Assembly: GCA_930367215.1 (NCBI GenBank)
Contig: OV884056.1
Location: 48,546,308-48,610,307, forward strand
Direction of reading: 5' to 3'
Source of the DNA: Pollenia angustigena
Taxonomy: Eukaryota; Arthropoda; Insecta; Diptera; Polleniidae
Length of the DNA stretch: 64,000 nucleotides
Part shown: one piece after another, positions 10,011-21,234 of the stretch
Numbering within the stretch: the stretch's first letter is position 1
How the letters are laid out: each line of letters opens with the position of its first letter
Made by a program: the position numbers and the translations under genes
The notes under the pieces: model-generated
Told to the model about the DNA's origin: nothing
Seen by the model: the letters and a program-made list of their open reading frames with translations, nothing else
Databases searched by the model: none

Positions 10011-11392
10011 AGGACGTTTTTATATACAAGTTAGAGAGGTATTCTCGGCTATGCCGAAACTTTGACACCTTCGACCGACGGTGAATATTTCAAATAAAAA
10101 TAAATAATAAAATCAATATCAAATCCTTTATAAAAACTGACGTCGGTATTATAATTATTGCATTTTAAACTTAAGTTGAAATATTGGCTGGCCATCAGAC
10201 ATTTTTATGCTTTTATTTCTAATCATCAAAACTTATTTTACTGATTTTAATAAAATGGCACCCATCCGTAAAAGTTTTAGCCGTACTGAAAGCATTTTCA
10301 GGAGGGAATTTTGATTGGACCCACGATAAATAATAAATCAATCATCACAAAATTATGAAGGGTAATTTCTGGTACCTATGAAAAACCAAAATAATACCAA
10401 ATTTCAACACAGTATTTGAATTTCTGTTATCATTTTATACGCTTATACGGTTTTCAGAAGGCTGTTTGATAAGGCACCTAAAGTAAATTATAGACTGATT
10501 ATCACAAAATTACATGCTGTTACTTTTGGCCATATACAACTTTATTGGACCAAATTTTACCACAATACCACCGTATGAAAGGTTTAAAGCGTATTTTAAA
10601 GATTTCCCAGACTGGATTTTTAATGGGCCCTGTGGTAAATTATAGACCGATTTTCCCGAAATTTCATAGTATGGTTTTTCGTCTTTTAAGACTATGACAC
10701 ACAAAAGTTTACAAATAGCATTATTCGTTACTGACGTACTAAAGTGTTTTCCGAGAGTTGGCTTTATATGGGAACAGGGTAGATTATAGAGTGATCTTCA
10801 TAAAATTTCACACTATGATTTCCAGTCATATAAAAGTATGACAAACCAAATTTTTATACCAGAGCATTATTCGTTACGGTTTTAGGCGTGCTAGTGTGGT
10901 TTCGAAGTGTGGGATTTATATACTGATACCGAATTGATGCACAAACGCATTGAACGCTTATCGAAAGTTTAATGCTTTTATTTTCTTGAGATTTGAACTT
11001 GCTTGAATAAACTATCACGATTCGAAAGAGTTTTAGCCGAACTTAAATGATTTTCTGGAGGGAAATTTATACTGGGCCCCTCCATCATCCCATGAACCCA
11101 AGATTCTGTTGGGCGATTTCTGATATTAAAAACCATAAATTTGAATAAATCAATGCAGCAGTGAAATAAGTTTTAGCGTGAATTTAAAATGGCTGCTTAT
11201 TATTGGATCTAGTGGTAAATGAAGATATACTAAGTTTGTCATTTCATGTGACGCTTTTTTTTTAATTTATCTCAATCCCCATTAAGTATATCTATTCTGG
11301 CCCCTTAGGTAATTCTAAGTTGATTTAGCCATGTCCATTTTTTTGTCCGTCTGTTGAATACACTCTTTCTTAAAACTAAAATTAAAGATCAT

Positions 11393-12887
11393 ACAGAAAA
11401 AATGATTGCCGAATTATTTTCAAACAAACGCTTGTTTGAAAATTTTTTTAATTTCTATAAATTTTTTTACTGATTCAAACAATATTTTTGTTTGATTTTT
11501 ATTTAACCAACAAAAATGTGGACAACTATTTAAAAATAAAATATACGCGTTATTGGTTTCAAGTTTTCATAATTTTGTATGAAATATTTAACGCTCCTTA
11601 ATGTTGTTGTTTTTTGCATTTTTTTATTTGATCGTAAGCAACATTTCTTTATGTGAAATATAAGAACTACAACAAAAAACACATACAGTCTATTTTTGGA
11701 CACTTTAAAAAAGTACAACAATAGGAAAGATGATAAAATAGCATGAACAAAAAAACAGCAGGTAAAAGAACGTTTCACTCCTTTTAAACAACAGAAAAAA
11801 CAACAACTTTTTAAGAAACAAAATAGGTTTTTGGTTGGTTTCAAAGTTGGTAAAAAAAAAACAAAATACCGTATTCAATTTTTTCAAACTGTTTGCTTAA
11901 ATACATAAAATACAAAAATATAATGATGACGAAAAACATATCGAGTCGGTCTGTCGCCGTTTTTGGGTTACATTTGTTCTTCATTAGCAAAGGAAAGGAT
12001 ACAGCAACAGTGAGTGATGAAGAAAAACATCGTGTGTGTATATAAATAAGACTTCGTTCAAAAATTACAGTAGTATCCCGATAATTCGTAATCGCAAGGG
12101 ACCGGTCATTTCTTACGAATTATAGGGGTTTTCGATTTAGCGGGGTTTCGATTTAACGGGGTTAAAATAAAATAAATACAAATTATTGGGGGTTTTCAAT
12201 TTATTTACTAAAACGATAAAAAAAACAATTGTTAAAAACAAAATATATAAAAATTATTTAACAATGTAACAAACTGATCTTCAGAAAATAAACACACACT
12301 CAAGCAAAAGTAAAAACCCACATAAAAAATAGCGGTAAACAAAAAAAATCATGATTTATATGTTTCTGTTGTTTTTATTACGTATTATAAGTGGTAGTTA
12401 GCAAAGAATTACGATTTATAAAAGTTAAAAAAGAAGATTTTATTTGAAAAAAAAAAAAAAATTACGAGATTTTTTCAAGGGACCGACAGTTTATTACGAA
12501 TTATCGGGAATAACGATTTATCGGGGTACGAATTATCGGGATTTGACTGTATTCAAACAAAAAAATGTGTCTCAAAGCCAGCCGGCCGCTCTGCTCTGCC
12601 TTCATCTTCTCCTACAGTGCTTGCTTGTGTGCGCGTCATTGATTGTGCATAAACTTTTTTGTTTGATTCAGTAAAATTAGCTGTTTGAAATTTATATGAA
12701 TTTCAGTAAACTTTTTGTTTGACTCAGTTAAATTATTTGTTTGAAAAAAATCAGTGCTTTTTTCAGTAAACAAAATGCAAATAAATTGTTTGAATATGCG
12801 ATTTTATTTATAGGACTGATTTCAGACAAAAAATTGTTTGATTCGACAAATTTTTTGTTTGAATTGGAAAAATAATTTTTTCTGTGC
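11393..12887. mobile_element. TIR element with ACAGAAAAAAT ends, 1.5 kb
   Basis: The left end ACAGAAAAAATGATT and the right end ACAGAAAAAATTATTTTTCC (minus strand) are followed inward by repeated GTTTGA/TCAAAC words (CAATTCAAACAAAAAATTTG, TTCAAACAAACGCTTG). There is no transposase ORF. It is split by the pogo-type MITE at 12068-12549. No clear target duplication was found. Confidence 0.5.
12068..12549. mobile_element. Pogo/Tigger-type MITE, 482 bp
   Basis: TA duplications are at 12066-12067 and 12550-12551. The ends are CAGTAGTATCCCGATAATTCG and CAGTCAAATCCCGATAATTCG (minus strand). CAGT(N)ATCCCGATAATTCG ends with TA duplications are typical of pogo/Tigger-class Tc1-mariner MITEs. Inside, GATTTAGCGGGG-like and GGGACCGG words repeat near both ends. 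It is inserted into the TIR element at 11393-12887. Confidence 0.8.
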
Positions 12888-13685
12888 AAAGTTAGTCTCA
12901 AATTCCTTCTAGCTATCCTGAGCAGTTTGTGAATAAAATCCAGCAAAATCGGCTAAGTAGGATGAGAGTTATGAGCCCAAATGTTGAACCACTACCCTAA
13001 AAAATTTATAATTTTGTTACAAAAACAAACATAAATCGTGGTAAAATGCTCGAATTGATATAAGATTCGGCACAAATTCGTTTTATATGACTAGAAATCA
13101 TACTGTTAAATTTCCTGAAGATCGATTCATAATATACCATAAATCCAACTTTCGGAAAAGAGTCTAGTAAGCCTAAAACCTTAAGCAATAATGCTACTGG
13201 CAAGGCCCATCTATCAGGTCTGCTTACTTGTACAAAAACAACAAAACGATTCTTTTTAGTTGTCAAAAATTTACTACCACATATACAAAGCAAAAGGAAA
13301 AAACGTGTATGTGTGGCATACCATAAATGTAAACAAACGTATACATGCACATGTAAGCAAAATGTAAATAACTTTTGACAACTAAAAAGAACATAAACAA
13401 TGATCATCAGGCTTCTTGCGCAGACCTTTTCAATGGGCCTTGGCTACTGGCATAAATCTTGGTACATCACAGTTTTATAAGACTAGAAATCACACTGTAA
13501 AGTTTCTTAATGATCGGTCCATAATTTACAATAGGCTCCATATAAAGCATACTCTCGGAAAACAGTTAAGTACGCCTAAAGCCGCAACGAGTAATGTTTT
13601 TGTAGCAGAATTTGGTCTTTCGAAGTTTCATAACGCTTCAAATCACAGAAGAAATTATTTTATCATTTTATCCTTAGTAGACTTA

Positions 13686-14474
13686 AGCTGGGATCACACG
13701 ATTGCCGCAATGCACCAATTTTCACACTTTTTAATACACCAATCGTGTGACTGCACAACCAATTGGCTCTTGTACCAATCGAGGACAATATTGTGCTTAC
13801 TTTTACCAATCAAATGCAACCCTGGTGCGGCAATCGTGTGACTGTTTGCTATGCAACCGCGCGTCAATAAAAATAACAAAAATGCACCAATATTTATTGT
13901 CTTCTCGTGCGGAAATCAAACAACACAATATGCGCCAATATTTGCCTTTTTTTAATAAATTTTACATTTTTGTGTTTCCCGTAGTAAGTAATGAAGATAA
14001 ATATGTATTTATTTATTATGCATCTTAGTTTTTTTTTTAATTTTTGCTATACTATGTAGCTGTTAAGTGCGAATATTATTATTTAATTTGTTAATTTTTG
14101 GATTTTCATAAATTTTTCTTAAAATATTTCAAATAAAAGTATTCAACAAAAAATTATATAGTAGGTACCTATGTATATGAACAAATTTTTCGATTTTAAT
14201 GAACATACCAACTAGAACTTCCAAACAAATGAAAAAGCTACAACAACAGCTGTTTTCGCAGTTGTCAAGTAAGAACAATCGTGTGACTGTGCTGCGGCAA
14301 TTATTGTACCCATTTCACGTTGTACCAACTAGCGGCAATTAAATTTGTATAAAACAGGGCAATCGTGTGATTTCAGAATATTTGATTGGTGCAATTTCTT
14401 TATTGTGCGTCAATAAAGCACAATCAAAATTGTGCCATATTGGTGCATTTACGGCAATCGTGTGATCCCAGCTA
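13686..14474. mobile_element. TIR element with a repeated CAATCGTGTGA motif
   Basis: Ends are AGCTGGGATCACACGATTGC (from 13686) and its mirror GGCAATCGTGTGATCCCAGCT (to 14473). The core word CAATCGTGTGA also recurs internally at about 13741, 13833, 14278 and 14359. This gives six or more copies counting both ends. Flanks are TTA on the left and ATA on the right, which may be a decayed 3-bp duplication. No ORF has recognisable transposase similarity. The class is uncertain. Confidence 0.75.
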
Positions 14475-15672
14475 TAGATGATGTAGACAAATTTGGTACA
14501 ATTTAGCTTTAAATGTCCAGAAATAGTAACATATAATTTTATAACAACTGGTGCATACGTTACCTCAGGTCTCATATTAAGCGGCCTTCTGAAAACTAAT
14601 TGAAAACTTTAAAATTCTAAAACAAATTTCACCACAGTATCGAAATTTCTTCTAATTTAGGTTTTTTAATACCAGCTATGTTGAATTTTTAATCATTGGT
14701 CCATAATTTATAGGGTGTTCAAACGATTACTGTTGTTCGATTAATCGAATAATTCGAATAATTTATGTCAATTAATCGAACATTTTTTTCACAGAAATAG
14801 TTTTTTGTTTTCCCTTCGAGTAACAATTTTTAAAAATATTTGTTCAAAGACTGAAACCAAAGAGTTTGGGAATAATTTATTTTTAAGAAAGTTTAGTACA
14901 GACTTTTACCACAATGATTTAGATGAAGAAAGTAATTTTTTGAGACGAATGAAAACCACCTTCTACCGGACCATAAAGCTTCGTTAACAATCAAAAAAAC
15001 CTTTTCACTTGGTGTTCATAATAGAGCAAAAATTTATTTTGCAACCACACACATTTAGCATTTTGCAAATTTAAGCCACAATAAAATTATGCATTTATTA
15101 TTTATTTTTACAACAATTTGTAAAAATGTTCATTCAAAAATAAATAAGACTATTTTAAATGTCAGAAACAATTTCGTACAAATTGTTGCTGAAGTTAAAG
15201 TAGACTCAACTTTAGTTACATTTAAAAAAATATTTGAGTTACATTTTTGTTCGAAAAATGAAAGGAAAATATATGAAATACTTTGCGAAGAAAAAACGAA
15301 ATTGTTGCTGTGATTGTGAACAAAGCTTAACAAGGCTATTAAAAATGGTTTAAAAATCAATAAGAGATTTAAGTGGTATAATTAAAGAGTACGTAACTTA
15401 GACTACTAAAAAAACAGATACATTGGATAAGCTCTATAACCAGGGTTGTTAGATGTAAAGATTTTACGTCATTCTGACGATTTTTTTCGATGAATTTACC
15501 AAAATGACGATTGACGATTTTTAATGTAGAGTCACTTAAATTTTGATGATTTAATCCCTTCAACAAATTTATTTTAAACTTTAGTCTGGCATCAATTTTA
15601 TAACACTTCAATCTGGCAAGTAAAGTTTTTTCATAGTTTGTATATGTGTGTAGAGGCGAATATATATTTATA

Positions 15673-16204
15673 CTAGCGGACCCGACGAACTTCGCCTATT
15701 CCCAATTTTAAACCTTCAGACAAACTTTAGAGTAATAATACAACACAAATATTTAAATTTTCAATGTGATTTATCTGAATGGAATCAGTAGAGAGCGATT
15801 TGATGAACAATGTTTTTCGATTTGTTTTCCGGCGCAAAAACAAATAACGAAGACGGTTTCCCAACACGCGAACATACAACGTACAGCTGACCGTGCGGAA
15901 AACAGGGAAATTCGAGATTAATCCCACAGACTTCTAGTGATTGGCTTTGCGATTTTTTGATGGTCATTGCAAATGAAAATCGAACGGGGAACTGAATCCG
16001 ATTGAATTGGAATGGAAGGTCAGTTGGAATAATGGGAATTCGTGGGATAAGGACTTCCTCTCCTTTGAATTTGCCCTTGATGATTCTCGCCTGAATCACA
16101 TTGATCATTAGCTTTTTGACGGACAGCCGCGTACCGTTTCTTTGGTTTTCATGGCCAACCGCGTATGTCTTAAAACAAATTTTTCTGGAGAGCCGAAAAA
16201 CCAT
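15673..16204 (-). pseudogene. Helitron RepHel C-terminal helicase fragment and 3' end
   Basis: The minus-strand ORF 15785-16204 (139 aa) contains the end of a PIF1-type helicase as found in Helitron RepHel proteins: NGTRL, ARIIKGKFKGEEVLIPRIP, FPVRFSFAMTIKKSQSQSLE, GINLEFP and HGQLYVVCSRV. The intact family has a Gln of the KSQGQT type where this reads KSQSQS. About 110 bases downstream the minus strand shows a Helitron-like 3' end: a GGCGAA...TTCGTC hairpin (plus-strand 15684-15696), 11 bases, then CTAG at 15673-15676 followed by T. Residues before NGTRL (MVFRLSRK...) do not fit the helicase. Their DNA matches words at about 1674 and 16345, so a junction was formed by deletion or capture. 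It is non-functional. Confidence 0.85.
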
Positions 16205-16239
16205 TCTAGATCAAACTATGGGCTAGGGTATTGCACTTT

Positions 16240-16820
16240 TTAAAGTTTGTCATTACGTTAAAAAATCGGAATTGATCCATCTTTTTTCAAAAAAAATGTA
16301 TAGAGCGTTCAAAATTAGGCAATATGGCATCAACATCTTAAAATCTAAAAAATGGACACACGCGGTTGCCCATGAAAACCACAGATTTTTCATTTGTTCT
16401 TTTGCAAGCCACAAAATAAAAAATCGATGCAAAAATATTTTAATTTATTTTGTATTTTTATGACAGCTATGAAAGGTGCGGTATCATAATATGATTCCTT
16501 CTAAATTTATTATTATTAACATGATGATAATATGATTACTTCTTAACTAATTATGATTAGCATGACAATAATTTGATTACTTCTTAACTTAGTATGATTA
16601 ACGGAATAATAATATGATTACTTCTTAACTTAGTACATATGATTAACAGAATAATAATATGATTAAGGGAAAAATATTATGATGTAATAGTACGAGTATA
16701 TTTAGTCATAATATGATTCAATAATAATCTTAATATGGTGACTACAATCATAATTCTTATCATAATATGTTGCTCTTAGAATATGTTTACCAGAACCATG
16801 TTTATTTCTTTGCGTATAGG
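16240..16820 (-). mobile_element. Half copy of the 1197-2315 element
   Basis: On the minus strand this starts near ACGCAAAGAAATAAACATGG (ending at 16820). It then follows the order of 1197-1740: TAAGAGCAACATATTATGAT, GTCACCATATTAAGATTATT, the ATCATATTATTATTCTGTTA tandem words, GCATCGATTTTTTATTTTGT, and ATGGGCAACCGCGTGTGTCC. It lacks the right half and right terminal repeat. Confidence 0.7.
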
Positions 16821-16824
16821 CAAA

Positions 16825-17114
16825 ATTAAAATTATTCGTAAGATTTTTGTATGACGTGCTTAATTCCAAATTTTTCATATTTGATAAATACACTGAAATT
16901 TATTGTTGAGGGAAAGCTAACTTCTATGTCACTGGTTGCTTAGGCCAGATAATCAGGAAACCTTTTCCAAAGATTTTAGAAAAGCTAAAAATATAATACA
17001 AATAAACCCCTAAAGCGAATAAGAATTTTAAACAGTCAAAGTCTTACTTGTAACAATATCAAAGCTAAAACAAAACACCAACAATAAACATTGAGTTTAT
17101 CTTTTCTTACATTC
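16825..17114 (+). repeat. Dispersed 300-bp repeat, copy 2
   Basis: It shares GTGCTTAATTC, TGAAATTTATTGTTGA, CACTGGTTGCTTAGGCCAGA and ACTTGTAACAATATCAAAGC, and ends TTTCTTACATTC, in the same order as the copies at 5380, 19905 and 21506. Confidence 0.75.
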
Positions 17115-17490
17115 GATTAACCTATTATTCAATTATTATTCGATTAATTTTTTACCTCGAATAATTATTCGCGCGTTTTATCGATTAATACAAAACATCG
17201 ATTAATTGAATACCCTACTAATTTACCATGAACCCAATATAAATTCCAATCTCGGAAATATTTGTTCAAATTAACTTTTATAAGACTAGAAATAAAAGCT
17301 TAAAGCTTTCTAATTGACGATCAATAATTTAGCTTCAAAATGTCGGTCTAAACCACGGCGAATTTTAATACTGACGTCCGTTTTTTTAAAAATAATAATT
17401 ATTCATTTATAGAAGCCAAATAGGGTCCACGCCTGAAATATTCTAACTGACGGTGAAGGGTATCAAAGATTCGGCTCAGCACTCCTACTA

Positions 17491-18145
17491 ATTTTTCAAT
17501 TATTTTATTTTTAATTAAAAACTGTAAAACCAAGGATTTGTAACAAGTGAAAATAATTTTTAATATTTTAACTGCCAAAAATAGTTAAGATTTTATAGTT
17601 AACCTCGAAAATATTTTGTTTTTTCTTATTTAAATAACAAGCAGAATAAAGCACTACTTAACAGTAAATTCTCCTTATAATGGACAGAATAAGCTTAAAA
17701 TTCCTTTAAGCATTTAAGTAAAATTTTAAAGAAATTCTTTTGATTCCAAAAACTCAAGTTACAGGAATCCTTTTACTGTTTTTTTTTTTCAAACGGGAAC
17801 TTTTATTCGCTTTTCAAGATAACTAAAGCGAATTTAAATAAAAATATTTTTTGTTATCCAGTAAAAATGTGGAAATATTTAACAAAAAATAATTAAACAA
17901 AAGCAAAAAACATACATGCTTTTTTTCCCTACTTTAGTAACAATTGAAATTATGCTTCTGGGTTTTAATACAGAAATATAATAATTCAACAAAAAAACAG
18001 AAAATCTGAACACAAAGCAGAAAAACAAATAAAAAGTTGCTCGAAGAACTTTTATTATGTTTGCTCTAACACTGTGTAAATTTGGGGTAGTAAATGTAAA
18101 CAAATAAAAAATATCGGGTTATTTTTTAGCTATTATCTTGTTGGC
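17491..18145. other. Gene-free stretch
   Basis: Nothing coding is seen. A possible lone hAT end, CAGTGTTGCCAACAAG on the minus strand, lies at 18127-18142 without a partner. The adjoining mariner-type relic begins shortly after. Confidence 0.45.
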
Positions 18146-18212
18146 AACACTGGTTTAAACAGCTGGCGCACGTTTCGTGTTTTGTTTCACTGTCAAACAT
18201 CTTCAGTTTGGT

Positions 18213-19284
18213 CTATAATTTATATATTCAAACGAACAACGCTTGCAAATTATTGAATTTTATTATCAAAATGCGTTCTCTGTTAAGAAAGTTCACCGCG
18301 CGCTTCTTGTGTTCAGCGACGAAGCTCATTTTTGGCTCAATGGGTACGTTAATAAGCAGAACTGTCAATTTTGGAGTGAAGATCAGCCAGAAGCATTGCA
18401 AGAGCTACCAATGCATCCAGAAAAAGTCACAGTTAGGTGCGGTTTATGGGCTGGTGGCATCATTGGACCGTACTTTCAAAAATGATGTGAATCGTAACGT
18501 AACTGTGAATGGTGAGCGCTACAATGAGATTTTTTTGCCCAAAATGCAAGAGCTTGACTTGCATGACTTATGGTTTCAACATGCCACACAGCACGCTTAA
18601 CAATGGACTTATTGCGAGGCGAGTTCGGTGAACATTTTTTTTCACGTTCGGGACCGGTCAATGGCCGCCTAGATCGTGCGATTTAAGGCCTTTAGACTAT
18701 TTTTTGTGGGGCTATGTTAAAGCTCATGTCTATACACACATGCTCGCTTCAATTGACGCATTGAAAGACAACATTGAAGCATTTATTCATGAGATACCGG
18801 CCGAAATGTTGCACAGAAAAAAATAAAAATTGATTTCAATTAAAAAATTTGTGATATTAATTAAAAAATTAATTAAATTTGCGCCAGTAAACAAATTAAT
18901 AGTATCAATTAAACCAGTTAATAGTATTAATTAAACGTTTAATTTACTTGATTAAACGTTTAATTTACTTGATTAAACGTTTAATTTACTTGATTACACG
19001 TTTAATTCACTTGATTAAATTTTAAATTAAAACTGATTTTATTTTTGATTAATGCTTTAATTGGTGAACAATTTTGGAGAATTTTTTCTGTTTGGAAAGA
19101 GTATGCCAAAATTTAACTAAGCGGATGGACCATTTGAGGCGCAGTCACGGTCAACATTTGCATGAAATAATCTTCAAACATTAAATTATATGGACCGTAC
19201 TATTAATTCAAATAAAGATTTCATGAATTTTTCTGAATTTTATGTGTTTTTTTTTACTTTCCTGTAGCTCTTAAAAAATCACCC
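18213..19284 (+). pseudogene. Mariner/Tc1-superfamily transposase relic 1
   Basis: The order is clear across three frames. The HTH start is EQRLQIIEFYYQNAFSVKKV. The catalytic part has VFSDEAHFWLNGYVNKQ, SEDQPEALQELPMHPEKVTV and LWAGGIIGPYF. Then come VNGERYNE and FLPKMQELDLHDLWFQ, a degenerate region corresponding to the usual DGAT..H, and finally ERVCQNLTKRMDHLRRSHGQ. The HTH is joined directly to the first catalytic Asp block (HRALLVFSDEAHFW), so about 100 or more residues were deleted in frame. A stop or frameshift follows GPYFQK, and a MITE (18812-19091) splits the last segment. The 3' terminal repeat GGGTGATTTTTTAAGAGCTA (minus strand) ends at 19284. The matching 5' repeat is missing. 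Confidence 0.85.
18812..19091. mobile_element. MITE inserted in transposase relic 1
   Basis: Removing 18812-19091 and one TTG restores continuous transposase coding (EMLERVCQN). This fixes the insertion point, with TTG at 18809-18811 and 19092-19094. The ends are CACAGAAAAAAATAAAAATTG and, on the minus strand, AACAGAAAAAATTCTCC. The middle has four tandem copies of a 21-bp unit, TTGATTAAACGTTTAATTTAC (about 18928-19020). A relative is at 32133-32373. Confidence 0.8.
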
Positions 19285-19904
19285 ATTACAAATCAAATAC
19301 AAACATAAATAACTAAATGCCATAAAACGCTTCAATATAAAAGGCAACACAAGCGATAGAACTCTTAGAGATGAAACATAGAAGGGCAATAAGGAAGTAT
19401 AAAGTGTTAGTTGTAAATTGGTGTTGGTGATTTGAGAATCCTTAAAAATAATAACAAAGTAACAGTTAATTGAAATAATGAAAACTTTATCCATTTGTTA
19501 TTTTCTTGTTTGGCTATTTTCATTTCCGTCCCAAAACTTCAGCACAGATTAACCACTGATGATGGATGGTTGGTTGGTTCGTTGGTTTGTTGTTCGCTTG
19601 GTCGATTGACTGTTTATTTCTTGTTTGCCGAAACTTGTTTGCTTTTAATTGAAAATTAAATAGTTTATTTGGTGAAACCAAACCAATTAGTCTTGGGGCG
19701 GATTAGAACTTATTTCATAGTTATGTCAGCAAATTATTAAAAACTTAAGAGCAAAACTTTTTAGGGCAATTAAAAAAGGGATATTTACAAAAACATAAGT
19801 TTAAAAACAAAAGGGTTCATTATTAATCAATAATATTTTTTGCCTTGCGAGTATGAAACATATAAATCGCTTTTATGGAATAAAAATATTTTGCAATTTC
19901 AATT
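19285..19904. other. Gene-free stretch
   Basis: No recognised feature. One run of GGTTGGTTCGTTGGTTTGTT near 19569 is low-complexity. Confidence 0.5.
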
Positions 19905-20190
19905 AACAAGATTTTGTTTGTCACGCTTAATTCGCAATTTGTATTCTTGATAAAAAACACTGAAATTTATTGTTGAAGGGACAAGCTATTCCTATGGGCA
20001 TTTCACTGGTTGCTTAGCCCAGATCGTCAGAAAACTTTATCCAAAGATTTAAGAAAAACTAAAGATATTGAGCAAATAAAACTGTTAAGCGAATAAGAAT
20101 TCTAAGCAATAGTTTTACTTGTAACAATACCAAAGCTTAAACAAATACAACAACAATAAACAGTTAGTTTATCTTTTCTTACATTCCCCA
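19905..20190 (+). repeat. Dispersed 300-bp repeat, copy 3
   Basis: It has the same block order as the other copies and ends ATCTTTTCTTACATTCCCCA. It is the least broken plus-strand copy together with 16825-17114. A short AGTAAGAAAGTATATTCGGT fragment, matching the start of the families at 54722 and 59430, follows at 20389. Confidence 0.75.
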
Positions 20191-20436
20191 TTTATTTTGG
20201 CTTGAATTAAGTTTTACACAACAAATTTTCTATGAACATGATTTTAAAAAAATCAGTGTGTCAGTGAAAATACATCCTTAAAAATGACCAAGCGAAGATC
20301 ATGGATAGAACTTGCTAAGAAGATCGTATTGCAATTTTTAAAATTTCGGTTACGCCCTCAAAAATATTAATAAAAAAAACACTAGTAAGAAAGTATATTC
20401 GGTCAACTCCGACCATATAAAAAATTAATGCAATAC

Positions 20437-21234
20437 ACTGAAAGAATTTTCTTCGCAATACCAATGATTTTTGATATTAATTCCATGAAAAATTGCATTA
20501 AAAAGGAACCTATGCAGCGCTTCGTTGGATCAATGAAACCTGTTTAATTAAAATTTATTAAATAAAACATTACATTATATCTATGAATATTATTAATTGG
20601 ATGAAAACTTTCAATAAAGTAAAAACATTTTTTTTTTTTAATTTGTTTTATTTATTTTTTTTATTTTTTTTCTTATTTTATTTTATTTTTTCTGTCTGGG
20701 GGGAATCGATCGCGCTACCTCGCTGGTGATAGACTACCTCACTACCATCTAGTCTACCGAGGCAGTGTAGTTTTTTAACACAAAGACTATATTTTTTACT
20801 CAATTAAGAGCGTAAATATGAGATTAAATTGTCCATAACAACAATAACAACGTTGATTGAAAGTTTTTGGTTCATTACTATAATAACATTTTTCATTGTC
20901 ATAATGAAAATTTACATTTATGAAAGCATTATTGAAATATGTTGATTGTATAAAAAAAATTTTGATTTCATAAAAAAGGAAACTATAACTTTGTATTAAT
21001 TTATGAATATAGTTATGTTTGTATTTTGTTTTTTTATGTTCCCAATTAAAATTTTTTGTTTAACTTGGACAAACTTAAGTTTTCATATATCCAATGAAAA
21101 TTTTTAACGTAATTACGAAATCCAATGAAGCGATTTTAACGCAAATTTAGACAATGAAAATATTCATTTACCCAAGGAAAAATTTTTTATGAAAATGATT
21201 CATTAAAAATATGAAGCTCTTTTCTTTCGGTGTA
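20437..21234. mobile_element. TIR element with ACACYGAAAGAA ends
   Basis: The left end is ACACTGAAAGAATTTTCTTC. The right end on the minus strand is TACACCGAAAGAAAAGAGCT, followed by TAATGAATCATTTTCATAAA. The same right-end sequence recurs at 24599 (TACACCGAAAGAAATATG, TAATGAATCTATTTCATAAA). The element carries many short TTTCAT/ATGAAA words and no ORF. A SINE at 20625-20770 is inserted in it. Confidence 0.5.
20625..20770 (-). mobile_element. tRNA-derived SINE (copy B)
   Basis: On the minus strand the head reads CTGCCTCGGTAGACTAGATGG. Box A-like TAGACTAGATGG is at plus-strand 20745-20756 and box B-like GATCGATTCCC at 20701-20711. A long A-rich tail (plus-strand T-rich 20625-20695) follows. 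Aligned to copy A at 6396, the heads agree over most of 70 bases (CGGTNGNCTAGNTGGTAGTG). It is not a tRNA gene, because the acceptor strand does not close. Confidence 0.72.

Larger units (their letters stand above)
14711..17217. mobile_element. hAT-type transposon relic, 2.5 kb
   Basis: Ends are TAGGGTGTTCAAACGATTA on the left and TAGGGTATTCAATTAATCG on the right (minus strand). The flanking 8 bases ATAATTTA (14703-14710) and CTAATTTA (17218-17225) differ at one position. Subterminal CGATTAATCGA-like words occur at both ends. Two short plus-strand ORFs at 14805-14987 and 15089-15313 might be remnants of its gene, but I recognise no transposase motif. A Helitron fragment, a MITE half and a 300-bp repeat are inserted inside it. 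Confidence 0.7.
10020..17490. repeat. Outer dispersed repeat holding a nest of younger elements
   Basis: The two ends are inverted relatives. The left has CTCGGCTATGCCGAAACTTTG, CACCTTC and GACGGTGAA near 10035-10085. The right has GACGGTGAAGGGTATCAAAG and TTCGGCTCAGCACTCCTAC near 17451-17490. The inside has tandem units near 10567, 10728 and 10873 (about 150 bp), and inverted ones near 13080 and 13480 (GACTAGAAATCACACTG). With the nested elements removed, about 2.7 kb of this repeat remains. The same end words occur in the families at 26826-28626, 35297-36555 and 61943-62995. Confidence 0.6.

Noticed and set aside
13006..13841. Two ORFs of 133 and 141 codons on opposite strands
   Set aside because: Both cross diverged units of the outer repeat and run into the TIR element at 13686. 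They show no domain.
18127..18142. hAT terminus CAGTGTTGCCAACAAG
   Set aside because: No partner end or 8-bp duplication was found, so it is not called as an element.
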